Made by a program: the position numbers and the translations under genes. From Pipra filicauda (taxonomy: Eukaryota > Chordata > Aves > Passeriformes > Pipridae): a stretch of DNA of 64,000 nucleotides. The stretch lies in assembly GCF_003945595.2 (NCBI RefSeq), contig NW_024104402.1:310001-374000 (forward strand), read 5' to 3'. The notes under the pieces were generated by a model that was not told where the DNA came from, ran no database searches, and was given only the letters and a program-made list of their open reading frames with translations. This document shows positions 1-13,099 of the stretch, one piece after another. How positions within the stretch are numbered: the stretch's first letter is position 1; every line of letters begins with the position of its first letter.

Positions 1-1185
1 TGGTGAGAGAAACTGGAGTGCTGGCACCAATTAGTCCCAAGATTAGTCCTGAAAGAGGATTGCAATTTCAAGGCCAAAAAGAGTAGGGAGTGGGTAAAAG
101 GACTTGAAATGAGATTATAGGACCTAAAAGCGCCTTTCTTTTGTTAGGGAAATAATTCAGCAGTTTTGCTCGAGCCAGTGAGACAATCCAGTTTAGTGGC
201 TGAAGCAGGAGATGTGTGTCCTGTTGCTTTTTAAGGTTCTTTAACTAAGTTGATCCCCAGTTGCATTTGTTAGTGCTTCCTGTGAAATCAAAGTGTTTTC
301 AACAAACAAACAAAAACATGGAGGAAAGCTATTGCCTCATCAAAAGGCTTGTTGTTTTTCAGGAAGCTTATTTGTATTCTTTAAAAGGGAAGCCAAGGAA
401 AGGAGGCAGATTGAACTCCCTTTTTTTCCTTTGGGGAAACTTTTCTCCTGGTGGTTACTATGAAACTGGCACTTGGAGTCACCCTTTCAGGACCCATCGT
501 GCAGATGAGTTTCAGTGCCGGTTTTTGTTTGTTGGCCTGCTCAGAGATGCAGATCAGGCAGTTCCTACTTCAGTTAAAAGCACCATCTCCGGTCAGTGCC
601 ATAGTGATGTACATCATTCTCTTCCTCGGGGAGGGAAGTGGGCACTAAGCCTTGCTGCTCTGTTGAAGAGACCGCAATACACGCTCATGTAACACCCATA
701 ATGGTGTGGAACTGAAGACTGGAGCTTGCTTGGAGACAGCAGAAATAGAGGTCTTCCCCCTTCTTCTCCTTCCAGAAGGAAAATTACAAAAGGAGGAATT
801 ACCAAAAAATATTACAGATATTGCGGATTTAATAGGAAATGTTTTGATTTAGTCTATTACTGCAAAACTGCATTAAATAGTGACACCTTTTCTGCCCTTC
901 CAAAGACCAGAAGCTGTTTCTCTTGGGGTGCCTTAGAGTCAAAAAGTTGTGGAGGGATCATGAATGTATCTATTACCAGCGTTTTTCTTTCTGTACTTTT
1001 TCAGTGGAACTTCTCAGTGTGAAACACCTATGCAGGCAGGCATGAAACCTTTGCTTTCAATTCACTGTGCCCACAAGTTTAGAGAAGTTTCTCATCATGA
1101 AGGAGTAATGAGTTCTGCCATGCTCTTGATTCCCTTTCTGCATTTCTTGTGAGCCCTTGTTAAAACTGCTTTCATAGGCAAGTAA
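1..1185. other. Non-coding stretch, nothing recognised
   Basis: No gene, RNA or repeat can be named here. Open frames of up to about 143 codons occur on the plus strand (261-692), but they overlap frames on the other strand and resemble no known family. They have no convincing coding character. The sequence is ordinary A+T-rich intron-like or intergenic DNA. Confidence 0.6.
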
Positions 1186-1217
1186 TAAAATCATTAAGGT
1201 TAGAAAAGACTTCTGAG
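1186..1217 (-). mobile_element. CR1 LINE 3'-terminal fragment (short)
   Basis: On the plus strand this reads AAAATCATTAAGGTTAGAAA followed by AGACTTCTGAG. It closely matches the reverse complement of the CR1 3' end, which typically reads AATCATTAAGGTTGGAAAAG and then ACCTCTAAG. The element is therefore on the minus strand. The match is lost after about 30 bases, so this is a very short or old copy. The octamer tail usual at CR1 3' ends is not evident. CR1 is the main LINE of birds and other sauropsids, so the match supports an avian or reptilian source. The short match keeps confidence moderate. Confidence 0.45.
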
Positions 1218-4200
1218 TTGAATGCTTCAAGCTGTCTTCCAGTGTGGCACCAAGAGGTTAGCAGGCACGATCCTGCCACTTGGGCTGCTGTAGCCTGAAT
1301 AATGGGCAAGATTGGGTTGTATGGGGAACACACTGAGAATAACCTGTCCTTTAATAGAGAGGACTCTTTAACTCTGACAAAACTATTAAAATAGTACATT
1401 CTATGTGCTGTTCTTGGAGCTGAATTGTACTCTTCAGACTTGTTTATAACCAAGTATCTTAATTCCCATCCAAAACCCTTTTTAAATGCTAAATTATTGT
1501 CCATTTTGTTTTCATTCCATTACATTACTCTCACATAATCTAGTGAATCTGACTTGCAGCTTTCTAGCCTTCACAACCTATTCCACAGCCCTCCAAGAGG
1601 GAAAGAGAGACTAAGAGACAAACCCTTCTAGCAGTTTCCACACAAGTTGATGAAGAAACACAGGTATCTTGTCCTTGTTCTGTCTATGGGATTTGTGTAA
1701 ATGGCTTTAATAAGACTTCAAGTGTGAAGTTGTCCCTGCTGAGATGCTGAAGGCTCTACAAATTAGCCATAAACTTTCTGAAATAGAGTAAAGACAATAA
1801 TAAAACCCCAAAAGAGGCTCAGCAGAGGAGCTAATGTGGAGGAGGAGACGGTTTATAAGAAGTGATTGGTAGTGACAACAGAGTGGCAGGTCCTCTTAGG
1901 AGTAGGACAGAAAAAAGGTTTGAAAAGGGATTAATAGTGCAATGAGATGACAACAGTTTCTGCTGATAGCATCCCAGTCTGCTTTGCTTCGAGTCCTGTT
2001 TCTCTATGATCTGAAATTTAGGTGCAGGGCTTTCTAAAAAGGAGTTGTTGGTTGAGCATGTTCCAGTTGAAGTGAGAACCGCAGGTGATACTGGCCTCAC
2101 CCAGCAGAGGCAGCTCTCTGGATGGTTCAGTGCTGCAAATGCCCAAGCCTGCTGCTTTCCAGTTTATGTGTATTTACTGTTAGCACATTGTGTCTTGGCT
2201 GGAAAATCAGTGATGCTCTGTACATGACATTGTAAAAAAGAGACTTGACTATCGATGAAACCACTAACATGAGAATTAACTGCAGTGATTTGGCAAAGTT
2301 GTTTGTTCCTTTTTTTCCTTCCCTGATTTGTTGGAAGTTACATTGACATGTGAAGATAATATTTCTGCTTAATTGGTTGTAGTAAATGGATACTATAAAT
2401 TAATTGCCTCTCAAATGTTTAAAAGGTTATGTCCCATTCATTTTATGACTGATTAGTATCATTTCACTAGAACGAACAAGCTTGAGGTCATCTGATGTTT
2501 GAAAAGCGTAGTTTGTTACTTTCTGTGATTTGCTGCTTTAGAGGGCTCAAATGCTATCTAGGGATGTCAGGGTGTCCGTGTCTCTTTCTAAACACCAGAG
2601 AACCATAATTAATTGTTTCCTGTAATCTAACCCACTGATTTTCTATATTTGAGGTGATCCAAGGAACAGCTTTACTCCAAGGATTAATTTACATAGAGAG
2701 TGAGAGAGCATATATACTCATGATCATATTTTTGCTAGTTAATGCTAATAAGGATATTTTGCAATTGCATGGCAGATGCTGATTCAAATGGAAGTAGAAT
2801 TACACAATATGTGATAGATAACCATGCCCATTCTTAGCAGCTCCTTTTGGTGCCTGCAAGGATTGTTCTCTTCATTAGTGAAATACCTTTGGGTTTGGGG
2901 TTGCTCATCAGCAGATGAACCTCCCAGAACCTCTTGGTTTGCCAAGGAGAGAACTTGTGGTCTCCTCCACTGGCTGCTAAACCAGAGCTGTTCAGTGAGG
3001 GGCACAGAGGATTGCTGAATTGCCATATTTGGTTTTATTCCGTAACTTTCTTCGGCTTTGTCAAGAAACAGTGGATGGTCTAGACTCTCCCTCTGTGGTT
3101 TTGTGTTTTGGCACAAAGTTGCTACCAAACTGCTGTTTAAATATACTATGAAGAAAAAATAAACTTGTGACTTTTTTTTTTGTGACTTTTTTTCATGTTC
3201 ATTACGATTTTTTTCAACCTTCACCATGTGGAGTTGCAGCGGATAAAACAGAGATGTAGAAACCAATATCTCATTGCAAAAACCATTGCAAAGTTTTGCC
3301 TTTCTTCATGCAGGCTTTATTTCTATACCTCTGCCTTCTTGTCTTCCTGAGTTCATCCAACTTCTGCAAACAGCTGAGAATAAGCAACAAACAGAGGGAA
3401 ACTTAGAGCACCTCATGAATTCCACTAGGGCAGCTGTGATTTGTTAAAATGACTATGTTGTAAGACAATTTTGGGAAAAGTAGTCTCCTTTTTGGACATA
3501 TAACTTCATCGCTCATATGAGAAATCACTGGTAGAAGGGTGACTTCTCGCAAGAAATTATGTGAAGGTCAGCTTTTCTTTTCCTCACTAAATTCCTTCAT
3601 TCATGTAGATAATATTGTAACTTGAGAGAATTATTAGAATATTATTAAGTACAATGTTAGTATTCTCAGTAGGCTGAACAGCTGTTTGGAGAGGTGAGGA
3701 TTAGGGGATAAAGACGCACACTGAATTTTATTTCCCATTACAGGTGGGAGATTTATTTTTCTGTAAAGATGAAAGTGGCTAAAATGAGTTAAAATTAAGT
3801 CCTCTGAGTATTTGTTTACAGTTAGATTTGCAGAATGTGTGAAATTCTTTATTTCATAGCTCTGCTTTGAAAACTTTAAGTGTGGAAGATACCGGGAGTT
3901 GGATGCTGTGGTTATTGCTCCTGTAAAATTAACTAGGAGCACTCTTGTTCTGTACCAGTCATGCACAGTTCACCCAACCACAGGTCAGTGGGTTTCTTCA
4001 TTTTGGCAGAGGCTGTGGGAAGGGAAGAGACTTCCGCAGTGTAAATATCTGTGAAGCTTCATCTGCTCTGCCCCTTGAATTTGAGGCCTCTTCGGAAGAG
4101 TTTTCAGGAATAAGTGAAAAATTCCCGTCTTCCCCTGATTGGATTGGGCTGATAGGATAGAATTCAATCAAACTTGTACTGTTTGCTTTAATGTAAAATG

Positions 4201-5511
4201 GAGGGCATATTATAATTCTGCTCTTAATTTTCTCTGCATCCAACCTGAGTCATTTGGGATCCATTTAGGAGAAAAGCTGAGCTATGGTAGGTGCAACTAA
4301 TGTCAGTCAGTGATGAGAAGCCTTAATACAGCAGCAGTGTGGGTTGTCAGCAGGGGCCTGGAGCTGGGAGGAGGCGTATCCAGGGTCTGCTCCTGCTCTG
4401 CCACGGTTTCCTGGGTCTTTCGTGTGCGTGTTTTCCTTTCTCCGAATGGAAATGATATCTGTAGCTCTGTGGGTGGGAGAATTGATCTAGGTGATGTCTC
4501 TATGGTGCTTCTGAATGCAAAAAATGCTGTATTCGCTTCGTCTTTTGTTGCATCTGTAGACCCAGAATGTGAGGTGAAACAGCCCGTTGTTAGATGCTAT
4601 AGTTTTTCTTATGTGTGTTTTGGTCTGTGTCTCCCCCATCCCTAAAATACAGCTCTTAATGCTTCAAAAGGAGTAACCTTGGGAATACAAGTGAGTGAAA
4701 ACTGGCACATTTTGATACTAAATTTTTTATGCCTTAGTGTTTTTTTTCTAAAAATGCATCTCTAAGGTTAACCTGTTATTTATGCAATAAACTTTTGTGT
4801 TAGTGAGAGAAACACCCAAAAACTGTCTGTCATTCATCTTTTAAGCACCTTGCACTCTGTGCAGTATAGTCCTCAGGCTCTGATCTTGTGGAACATAAGA
4901 GTGTGACCGTTGAATGCAGGACTCATGAAGTAGATAAGCATGAAGAGGTAGAATTGAGATAATAAAATACATAATTGGGGCTTTTCAAATGTGTGAGTAC
5001 TTGACTTCTGTTGTTGTTATTATTATTGTTACTATCATCGTGATCATGTATTCTGCTTTTACGTAACTTTCTGACATGTGCATCAAGCGCTTTGGTGTAG
5101 GGCCCAGTGACTGCCAATCTCTGCACGCTCCTCTGCAGCAGTCCTGCAGATCCTGTAAGCGCATTAAGCTTCCCAGGGAAAAATACCCTCAGCATCTGGG
5201 AGAGGTTAAATGTTCCAGGGGAGAGGTTAAACATTCGTTTGTCCTCTGCTGCTGTAATTCCAGAAGCCAGATTAGTTTTGAATCATCTGAACCACATTCA
5301 TTCAAGATTAATGAGAAAGACCAAGTATGGAAAATTTCAGCTGGTAAGCGCCTTGGCTTTGAGCAAGTAGTGGAGAGGGAGTTCAGACTGGCAGCAGCCT
5401 CTGGGTCATGCTTAGTTTTGAGTTTCCTTAGTACTTAAATTGGTGAAATAGGGAATCACACCATTCTGGATAAACAAGAATTTCAGCAAGCAACGTGAAG
5501 CAGTTGGCGGG
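1218..5511. other. Non-coding stretch, nothing recognised
   Basis: No gene or repeat family was recognised. Small features are a 10-T run at 3172-3181, beside a duplicated TTGTGAC plus T-run motif, and a short A/T-rich trinucleotide patch near 5007-5035. Open frames here (for example 2784-3266 minus and 5076-5438 plus) have no recognisable domains. Confidence 0.55.
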
Positions 5512-5532
5512 ACACACACACACACACACACA
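5512..5532. repeat. (AC)n microsatellite
   Basis: This is an uninterrupted dinucleotide run of about ten and a half AC units. It is likely to vary in length between individuals. No gene is attached to it. Confidence 0.95.
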
Positions 5533-5744
5533 GTTTAAAGGCCTCACGTTCCTTTTTCCCATCTACTTCTGCTTCATTTGAGATCAGATTTGCCCTTTTG
5601 CATATGCACATGTTTACAACTTTGTGCATGTTCAAGGTACATTGGTGTCTTTAAAATTAACAAGTGATGCGTTCTCAGTAATGGTGATGAGCCGTTCTAG
5701 CGGAGGTGGTGAATTGTCACTCTCAAGTCCAACTGACTGACAGG

Positions 5745-5761
5745 CCATGGCATAGCCATGG
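5745..5761. repeat. Short inverted repeat, CCATGGC arms
   Basis: A 7-bp perfect inverted repeat (CCATGGC / GCCATGG) surrounds a 3-base spacer. Each arm contains the palindrome CCATGG. A repeat of this size is expected several times by chance in 64 kb, so no function is claimed. Confidence 0.6.
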
Positions 5762-6363
5762 TTAGAGTTGTGAGTGGGAGCCTCATGTAGGAAGTATTTA
5801 TGAAATCCAGGCAGGTCTACCAGCAAAGCTGTTTGATGTTCTGCAAAAATAATAAATGGAGAATTCAGGACTAGAATAGCAGAAGTCAATTGTGTGATCT
5901 TGGGCTTTTTAAAGAATTAATTAGTTTCGGTTTGGGAGAGTCCTTCTTTTAGAAGAGCTTCACAGTGTTGTGCCTGGGTAGCAGCTCTGCAGTTTCACTG
6001 CAGTTCAGTTGCTCAGGTGGTCCGTGTGGAAGTTCTCTAGAGCCTTGTCTGTGCTGTAGCATTAAGTATCAGAGCAGACTCTTTACATTAAGTTGAAAAT
6101 TAAGGTGGGCCTTAAATATAGGCATTTTCTAGGTCACATTTATTTTCCAGAATCTGAGATTAAAGACTTTTTCCTTCCAGTGCAATTCTAATCAAGTAAA
6201 ACCAATACAGAAATGAACTTCCTTTCCCTCATCACTTGTTTCGCAGCAAATGAAGGCTGTTGTCAGAAAACTGGAGTGCTCCATTTCTGATTTTGTAGAA
6301 TAGAAGAGAATCAAACTTCTCTCCACTGGCCAGGTCAGCATTTGATGCTGGCACAGCCCAGAA

Positions 6364-6387
6364 GAGACCACAGTCCTCTGTGGTCTC
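6364..6387. repeat. Perfect 10-bp hairpin with tetraloop
   Basis: The arms GAGACCACAG and CTGTGGTCTC are perfect reverse complements around the 4-base loop TCCT. Outside the stem, CAGCC at about 6355 and GGCTG near 6398 could form a further interrupted pairing. Whether this is transcribed is unknown. Known miRNA sequences were not recognised in it. Confidence 0.8.
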
Positions 6388-7449
6388 AGAGGCCAATGGC
6401 TGTCTGTAAATGGAATCTTCTATTCATCTGGGCTTTAGGGCACTGACTTGCGGTTCCTGCATGAGCTGGCACAGGCACGGTCCATAGCACAGGAGCAACT
6501 TTAAGTAACTCTGAAGTTTCTCCAGTCTGACAGCTACTAGTTTTTCATCCAGTGATAGACAGTCTAGGAACCATTTAATAGCAGTTGTGAAATAAGGAGA
6601 AACACAGCACTTCAGCATGTGAAGTAACCTTCAATATTTTTCCTTACTTCAAAGTAAGGGAAGCAGGAACAAATAACAACCCATGCTACAGAAGTGAGCT
6701 GTGTTGGTCCTTATTTAACTACATGCAGTTCAAAAGACTAATGCCTCACCTATTGTGTTGTTACTTAACAATTCTTTATTCCTCCCAGAGATATGTAGTG
6801 TGTGTCAGTAAGAACTTATTCCTGTTTTTAGTATAAAAGAAGAAAAATAAAACTGAGACAGAAAGGATGAAATTACCTGCCTGGAGTCACTGTGTGATTC
6901 AGTAGTAGAGGCAGAATTAGAACTGGAGGCTGATAGCCAGCATCCCCCAATTCCCAGTGGAGACAAATCTTTTTTAATTAAAAGTAACGTGGGACAGTTG
7001 TCTCACCATGAATTTTGAAATATATCTAGACTTTCTCCTGTTTCACTATTCAGCCTAGAATTATAATGTGTTCACAAAATACATGTTAAAATATTTAAAC
7101 ACAGATTAATGAGAAATTTTCACTTTGCATTATGGCTGCAATACCTCAAGTAGCCAACTCTCTTAAAACAACAGCTCTCTAGAAATTATGATCTTTTAAC
7201 TTATTTAAACAAATCCTCCATTGTTGTACCTAAATATATATAATATTTAGACCAACATTTTGGCTGAAGGCTACAGGGTCACACCAAGAGGACGAGAAGG
7301 CTTCATATATCACATCAGCAGTGAGAGGGGCCTTTTGAGCACCACAGTAGTTATTCATGGGTTCCAAAAGACACATGACCATGTTTTTCTTGAAATTAGG
7401 AATTACCATTTTCGTCCCTGGTTCTGGAAACTTGAGAAGCTTTTTTCAA
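6388..7449. other. Non-coding stretch, nothing recognised
   Basis: A+T-rich DNA without recognisable genes or repeats. The small open frames that run toward the pyrimidine tract (7260-7571 and 7357-7539) owe their Ser-Leu repeats to the (TC)n microsatellite and are not genes. Confidence 0.55.
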
Positions 7450-7470
7450 CCTTTTTTTTTTTTTTTTTTC

Positions 7471-7525
<55 letters not shown>
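7450..7525. repeat. Pure polypyrimidine tract: T18 plus (TC)n
   Basis: All 76 bases on the plus strand are C or T. There is an 18-T run at 7452-7469, a short C/T bridge, then a (TC)n run from about 7477 to 7525. Long homopurine/homopyrimidine tracts with mirror symmetry, such as (TC)n, can form intramolecular triplex (H-DNA) in supercoiled DNA. The length is probably polymorphic. Confidence 0.95.
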
Positions 7526-7529
<4 letters not shown>

Positions 7530-10500
7530 TCTTGCTTAATTACTTATGTAGGGACTGTGTCAGGAGAATAGCTTTGGCTATTTGGAGAATGTAAGGATTT
7601 GGCCAACATTTCACTTCATCCTTCAAAAAGCAACACAATTTTATTTTCAGGCATTTTGTTCGTGAATGGCTTTCCCAAGCAACTTTTATTTTGTCTTTAA
7701 TAAAAATTTAGATGTAAACCCTCTGGCAGTCGTGTCATATAGAAAACTCATTTAGAGTGCGCAAGAGATCAAAATTTTATTGTTCACTTGAAAATGTGTT
7801 AGACACCCTAGAGAAACCGGGAAAGACTCCATCTAGGAGCTTAAAGTCTGTATCTCACGTGTCGCAGTAGGTGAGAGATACCAAGAGACAATAAAGAAGG
7901 GAATTGCAGAGGAAAGAGAAGCATAGACAGAATATTAGATTAGCTATCATAAATTAAAAATCAGTGTTGTGAATTCACAAATCTCTTTAAGAGTAATGTT
8001 TTGTCAGCTATGGAAAATTTGAGAAGATGGAGTAATGGGTTTATGTATTTAAAATCTCTAAAGTAATCAGTTTTCATTGAAATCAGGAAATACCTTAACA
8101 CCAACCCTACAGATACTTTTTTATGTATTGTCATTAGCTCAGGTTAGTAGAGGGTTTTCCGCTTTGCTTGGAGAGGAAGCTTGCTTGCTTTGTTGCTGGG
8201 TGATTGCTAATTGTGATATTAACTGCCAGCAAGCTGCTGTCAAGGATTAGACTTCTATTTTCCTCTTTAACAAAACACGTGTTAGAGGTACAACAGTATC
8301 TAAATGCTTCTGTATTGCTCAAAACGTATAGTGGCAGTGATAAATTCTTTAAAACAACTACGCTTATATACCCAGATGCAGAGAATTGGCCTCTCTTTGC
8401 AGTGCAGTAGTCTTGTTAGCCCCTGTCCAGTATTAAAGTTGGTTGTAGGAAAAGGAGCTGATAAAACAGGAAAAGGATCTGAGCTCTCTGGTGCAAACAG
8501 TGAAGAGCTGACAAGTATTAGAGGCATCCTCGACCAGAATGAGCTGCTGTCTTGCATTCAGTCTGCAAGCTCGTGGCAGTGTGGTTTGGACCAAGTGACC
8601 TCCTCCTGTACAGTCCAACAGGAGCTCTGCAGACCTCAGTTGTGCACCACAGAAGCCAAGAAGGCTCACTACCATACTTGTGAATATTTCCCATGCCTTA
8701 CAGAGAGTGACTGCCATAATGAAGTACTATTCATCTTCCAGCATCAAGGAATGTGATATTCCCACAAAAATATGCCTTTTTAGAACACCATCCTAAATTT
8801 ACTTTCTCAAGGAATGGTAAAAATTACCATCTTCCAGCTTAACTGAATAACCATTTATATATTTTATAGTCTGAGTCCTGCTGGCATTGATAGCTGAATG
8901 TGCTTGCCAGGATCATCATTCCCTGCTGCCACTAGATACAGGGTTTAATGGACTCCACCCAGATAAGGCACCTACAACTACTGTTATCTCAGCAACAAAT
9001 ATAAGTATAATTGTAATTTAGTTGCTTCTCAGAAACTCTGGGAAGTGGGTTTCTGTGCCTTCAAGAAGCTTCATTGGTTACTCTTTGACAAAATGATTTG
9101 TTGCTTCTAGGTTTGGTGTCCTTGACATTTCCTTCAGTTCACTCTTTGTCAGAGGTGTAGGTGAAACTTGCAAAGAAGTGTTTTGCACTGCGGATGGTTT
9201 GTAAGGGAGTACTTACAGCACAGGTACAGCAATGCCTTTTTTCCCTTCATCTGGCAGCGGCAGCTTCTGCTCCCAGGAATTTTTAATTATATGGATATCC
9301 TGATAGCTGGTGTCACCCCCAGGGCAAAGGGTGGTGGTCACAGTGAATTGAATGCTCTCCCATCCACTTGTTCTGCATTACTGGGAACTTACTGCACTAA
9401 TCACATCATTTTGCAAAATCCATGGGCTAAGCTGGATGTAGAGGAACTTCAGTCAATCATCTTTTCTTGTGCCCATCATTTTTCCCATGGGTAAGGGCTG
9501 GAGAAGAGATCCTGTGTGTCACTGCTGCCCGTTTGTGGTCTAGCAGCTGTTTGCTTACTGCAGACTCTGCGTTGGGTATTTTGTGTGCCACAGCTTGTTA
9601 GCTTACAGCTGACACTGTTCATCTTTTTACCCTTTACGGAACTGTCTTGCCCTGTACTCTAAGCTTTTCTGGGAGCCAGGATGTGATTTGGCACCAGCTG
9701 TGCCCAAGCAGCTGATCCCACCTCCTCTTGACCATGGTGGGCTGAGGTGTGTGTGTGTGTGGAGCATCTTTCCTGCCTCTCCACTGAGCCATCCTTCCTC
9801 GAGCTAATAGGTCTCAGCTCCAGAGGCTTTAGAAATGTGCATTAAGGGATGGTGTTGGCTTGTTTGTTTGCTTTCCCCTCTTTCTGCATCATCCTGCTTT
9901 GCTGTCACTCTCTGGACATATTTGGTAACAGTCATTGGGCTATATTTATTGCCTTGCTTCTGTGTTTTCATAATCCCTTAATTGTGGTGTGTAGTCCCAC
10001 ACAATTGAATTTGGTTTGAATTTTTAGTTGTTTGGGTTTTTTAAATCTATTAATCAGGCCTCTCTGACAAAGAGGCCTGTGAGAGCTTTTGGCATAGTTG
10101 TGAAATACTGCAACTGTGAGAGAGAATTCATACCCTGGCTTTTTTTAGTGCTTGGCTTTAAGACTGCAGTCTCCTTACTCTAATGTGAATTCCAGAAGAC
10201 AAAGGATTTGTGTTTCCTTTTTTATGTCTCCTGAAGCCTATGCACGTTTTAAAGATTTTTATAAATGTGTGGCATTCGTTTTGGTAGAAATAATTAATTA
10301 GGGGGCTCACACACGTTATTGCTTCTGTATGCCCTGAGAGCTCCTGGTTGGACTGGCTAGCTGCCATGACCCCTCGCTGGCTGGCTAGCCAGCCTTCATG
10401 TCTGCCTGGTTTCCAGCACAAACAGCGTCCGAATCAACACATTCTCCTAGAATGTTTTAGATTTCAGTAAAGCAACATTTTCCTATGGAAAAACCTTTGC

Positions 10501-13099
10501 TCAGAAAAATCCCTCCTAGCCCTTGGTCAAGAAGCTTCCCATGCCCAGGGCCCTGTGGCACGATGAAGTTTCCTACTGTTTGTGTCATCAGAGGAAAAAC
10601 AGTTCATTGCTTGCCTTGGGAGGAAATCAGGTCCCACTTGCCATGAAAATCACTCACCATCCACGGGAAAGGTGGGCACTGATCAGAGGTGGCTCCTTGT
10701 TCCTCAGGGGTTAAACGTGGTTCTTCATCAGTTCTCTGAGCTACAGGTTTTCAGCAGGCTGTGAATACTTCATTTGCTCCCTGTAGTGCTGCGCAGATGC
10801 CGCAGTGCCACTGACTGTGCTTTAGAGAGAGGTGGATCATGCTCTGGATGAATGTGAACTTGTACCCCCAGATCCTGTTTTATGCATTTGCTACAAGTAA
10901 TGTTGGAGCTTGGATATCCCTTTGGCTGAGGGTATGCTTGAAACAATAGTATTTTCTGCAAATCAAACCAATGTTCCTTGACAGGTAACTGTTGGTGTTT
11001 TACATGTCTAATTCATAAACTGTATGAATTGTTCTTCCAAGATGTTTATTTGAAATCTCAACTCTTTGTTGATCCAGCTCCGTCTTCAACCCATCCCCAC
11101 AAGTGCCCTGTGCTCATCTGCTTCTGGGAGTTAAGGCAGTCCAAACCTGTGCATAACAAAAATGTATTAGGCCTCAAGTTTCTTCACTCTGAGATAAGAG
11201 TTCAAACTAGTTGCTGCTTTTCTTCTAGTAGCTGGGTAGGGATTTACTAGGAATAAAATATTAGTCAGTGTGTTTAGTTGGTAAATTTGGGGGAAAACTT
11301 GGCCAACAATAATGTTAATTGCAAAAATACTAATCTTACAGCATGCATTGATTACAAAATAAGATTGTAATCACATTTTGCATTTTTATTTTCTCTAAAT
11401 GCAGAATATGCTGTTACTTCTGTAGGAGAACCAACCACTCTTTTGTAGCTTACAGGCTACACTGAAGAAACCATTTGTTTGAAAAGAATTCCTAGGATGG
11501 ACCAAATTTTTTTTGTTATCGATGGTCTTTAGAAGAATGTACTTCTTCAAAAGGTTTCTTAATCTGGAACAGGGAGGAAGCAGGTTTTGAACACTTTAAA
11601 GTGAGAGATAGTTCAACTCTGTCATTTATCAACTTGAAATATGTTTTAATAATTAATACCCTCTGAGACTTCACATGCCAAAGTTTGGGAACAGGTAGAG
11701 AATTTATCCAGCACAGATCAGGAATAGCTAAACTTCAGCAAAGCCCTGCAAACAAAGAAGTTGATTGTTTTGAAAGGCTTGACAGTTGCTGCGGAACATT
11801 ATTTACATGCTTGAATTCTTCAGCTTCCTTCCCTGGGAAGGCATAGTTAATTTTCTTAGTTCATGTGGGTTTGTGCTGAATCAGATGGAGATTTTTATGA
11901 GAGCCTTGGGCCTTTTTTCAAGTTGGAAAATAAGATAAATCACTATGGCTTTGTTTCTCTAGTGGAGACATTTTGTCTATTCAAATATATACGCTTTTTT
12001 CCTCTCCTTTCTTTAGCCCTCTTCCACCCACTTACAGGCATACGACAACCTGGGAGTGAATTTTTTCTATGGCTTCATTTCAGAATTTTTTTTTTTTTCT
12101 TGGGCTTTTGAAAGGCCTGTAGTTTCCATACTGTGATTTCTGAGTGGCAAATCTGTACAATATCAAGACTGTGCTATTGCTTTCCATTCGTAGCTTGATG
12201 TAGCTTAATCTCTGTTTCAGAGATTATCCAGGACTCTGATGCACTATAAGACTGTGAATCTTACAGGAGTGTGAATGCCCTCAACAGCTCTTGACCTTCA
12301 TGTGAGTTGAGGAGCTACACTGAAGAGCTGGCACTTACTATAAGGAATGCAAACAACTGGTTGCATTAAGCCCTATAAAGTGTGTGTGTGTGTATTCAGA
12401 GCGTGTGCCCCACACACTCCAGCACTTAGAACGTAGACTGACTGACTTCTTTTTGGTCATTTTGCTCGCTCTACCTCTCTCTCTCAACTCCCTTCTTCGT
12501 TCAGGAGTATTGAAGGCTTTTATTACTCATGTAATTGCTTTGGATCTATTTACAGTCCTTATTTTAATACGGTGAATTTTTTGTATATTAGCACAAGAGT
12601 ATCTGCAGAATAATTGTGAAAGCAGTGTGTTTTTTACGTATGGTATTTTATCAGAACCTCGCTAATTGTTGTCAGTGTAATAGACAACACCTGTTTTACA
12701 TTTCATTACATTTTGTGTAGCACTGGTCAGTGCAAGAGGAGACAAAAGTAATTTTGAACAGAAATGGACTGTTGGGCTTGGTTCACACTTTGCATCCAAC
12801 GAGGAAGGTGGATTACCTTAAAAAGGCAGAGTGACTTACAGCAGTCCTACTGAAGAATATTTAGTCCCTTATTTTTAAATTGTGCTTGAATTTGAGTGTA
12901 GGGCAACTATTTATATATTGATATCATAGTTTCATGTTGCTAATTTTAATAAAAGCTTAGTATATTAGAACACCTATGATTGTCGTCAAGCTGTAGAGGA
13001 TTTTGAAACCTGTTTCCTGACTACAGGAAAGGCTCCCTGGCAGCCTGTCTGTTCCACCTGCCTTGACAAGGCTGCAACAAGTCTTCTATATGCTTTTAG
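7526..13099. other. Non-coding stretch with minor simple repeats
   Basis: No gene is recognised over about 5.5 kb. Small features are a GT run at about 9746-9761, a 9-bp hairpin at 10055-10079 (CAGGCCTCT / AGAGGCCTG), a 16-bp palindrome at 10379-10394 (GGCTGGCTAGCCAGCC), a 13-T run at 12086-12098, a 9-bp hairpin at 12206-12226, and a TG run at 12381-12393. The 150-codon open frame at 8304-8756 (plus) has no recognisable domain and overlaps minus-strand frames. I do not annotate it as a gene. Confidence 0.55.

Noticed and set aside
7260..7571. Open frames with Ser-Leu repeats
   Set aside because: They are translations of the (TC)n microsatellite, not genes.
8304..8756. 150-codon plus-strand open frame
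   Set aside because: It overlaps comparable frames on the minus strand (8300-8557 and 8433-8717), has no recognisable domain and has no splice or promoter context.
10055..10079. 9-bp hairpin (also at 12206-12226, 39315-39337 and 60063-60085)
   Set aside because: A couple of 9-bp stems with short loops are expected by chance. Four is only a mild excess, and none resembles a known miRNA or snoRNA.
10379..10394. 16-bp perfect palindrome GGCTGGCTAGCCAGCC
   Set aside because: About one palindrome of this length is expected by chance in the window.
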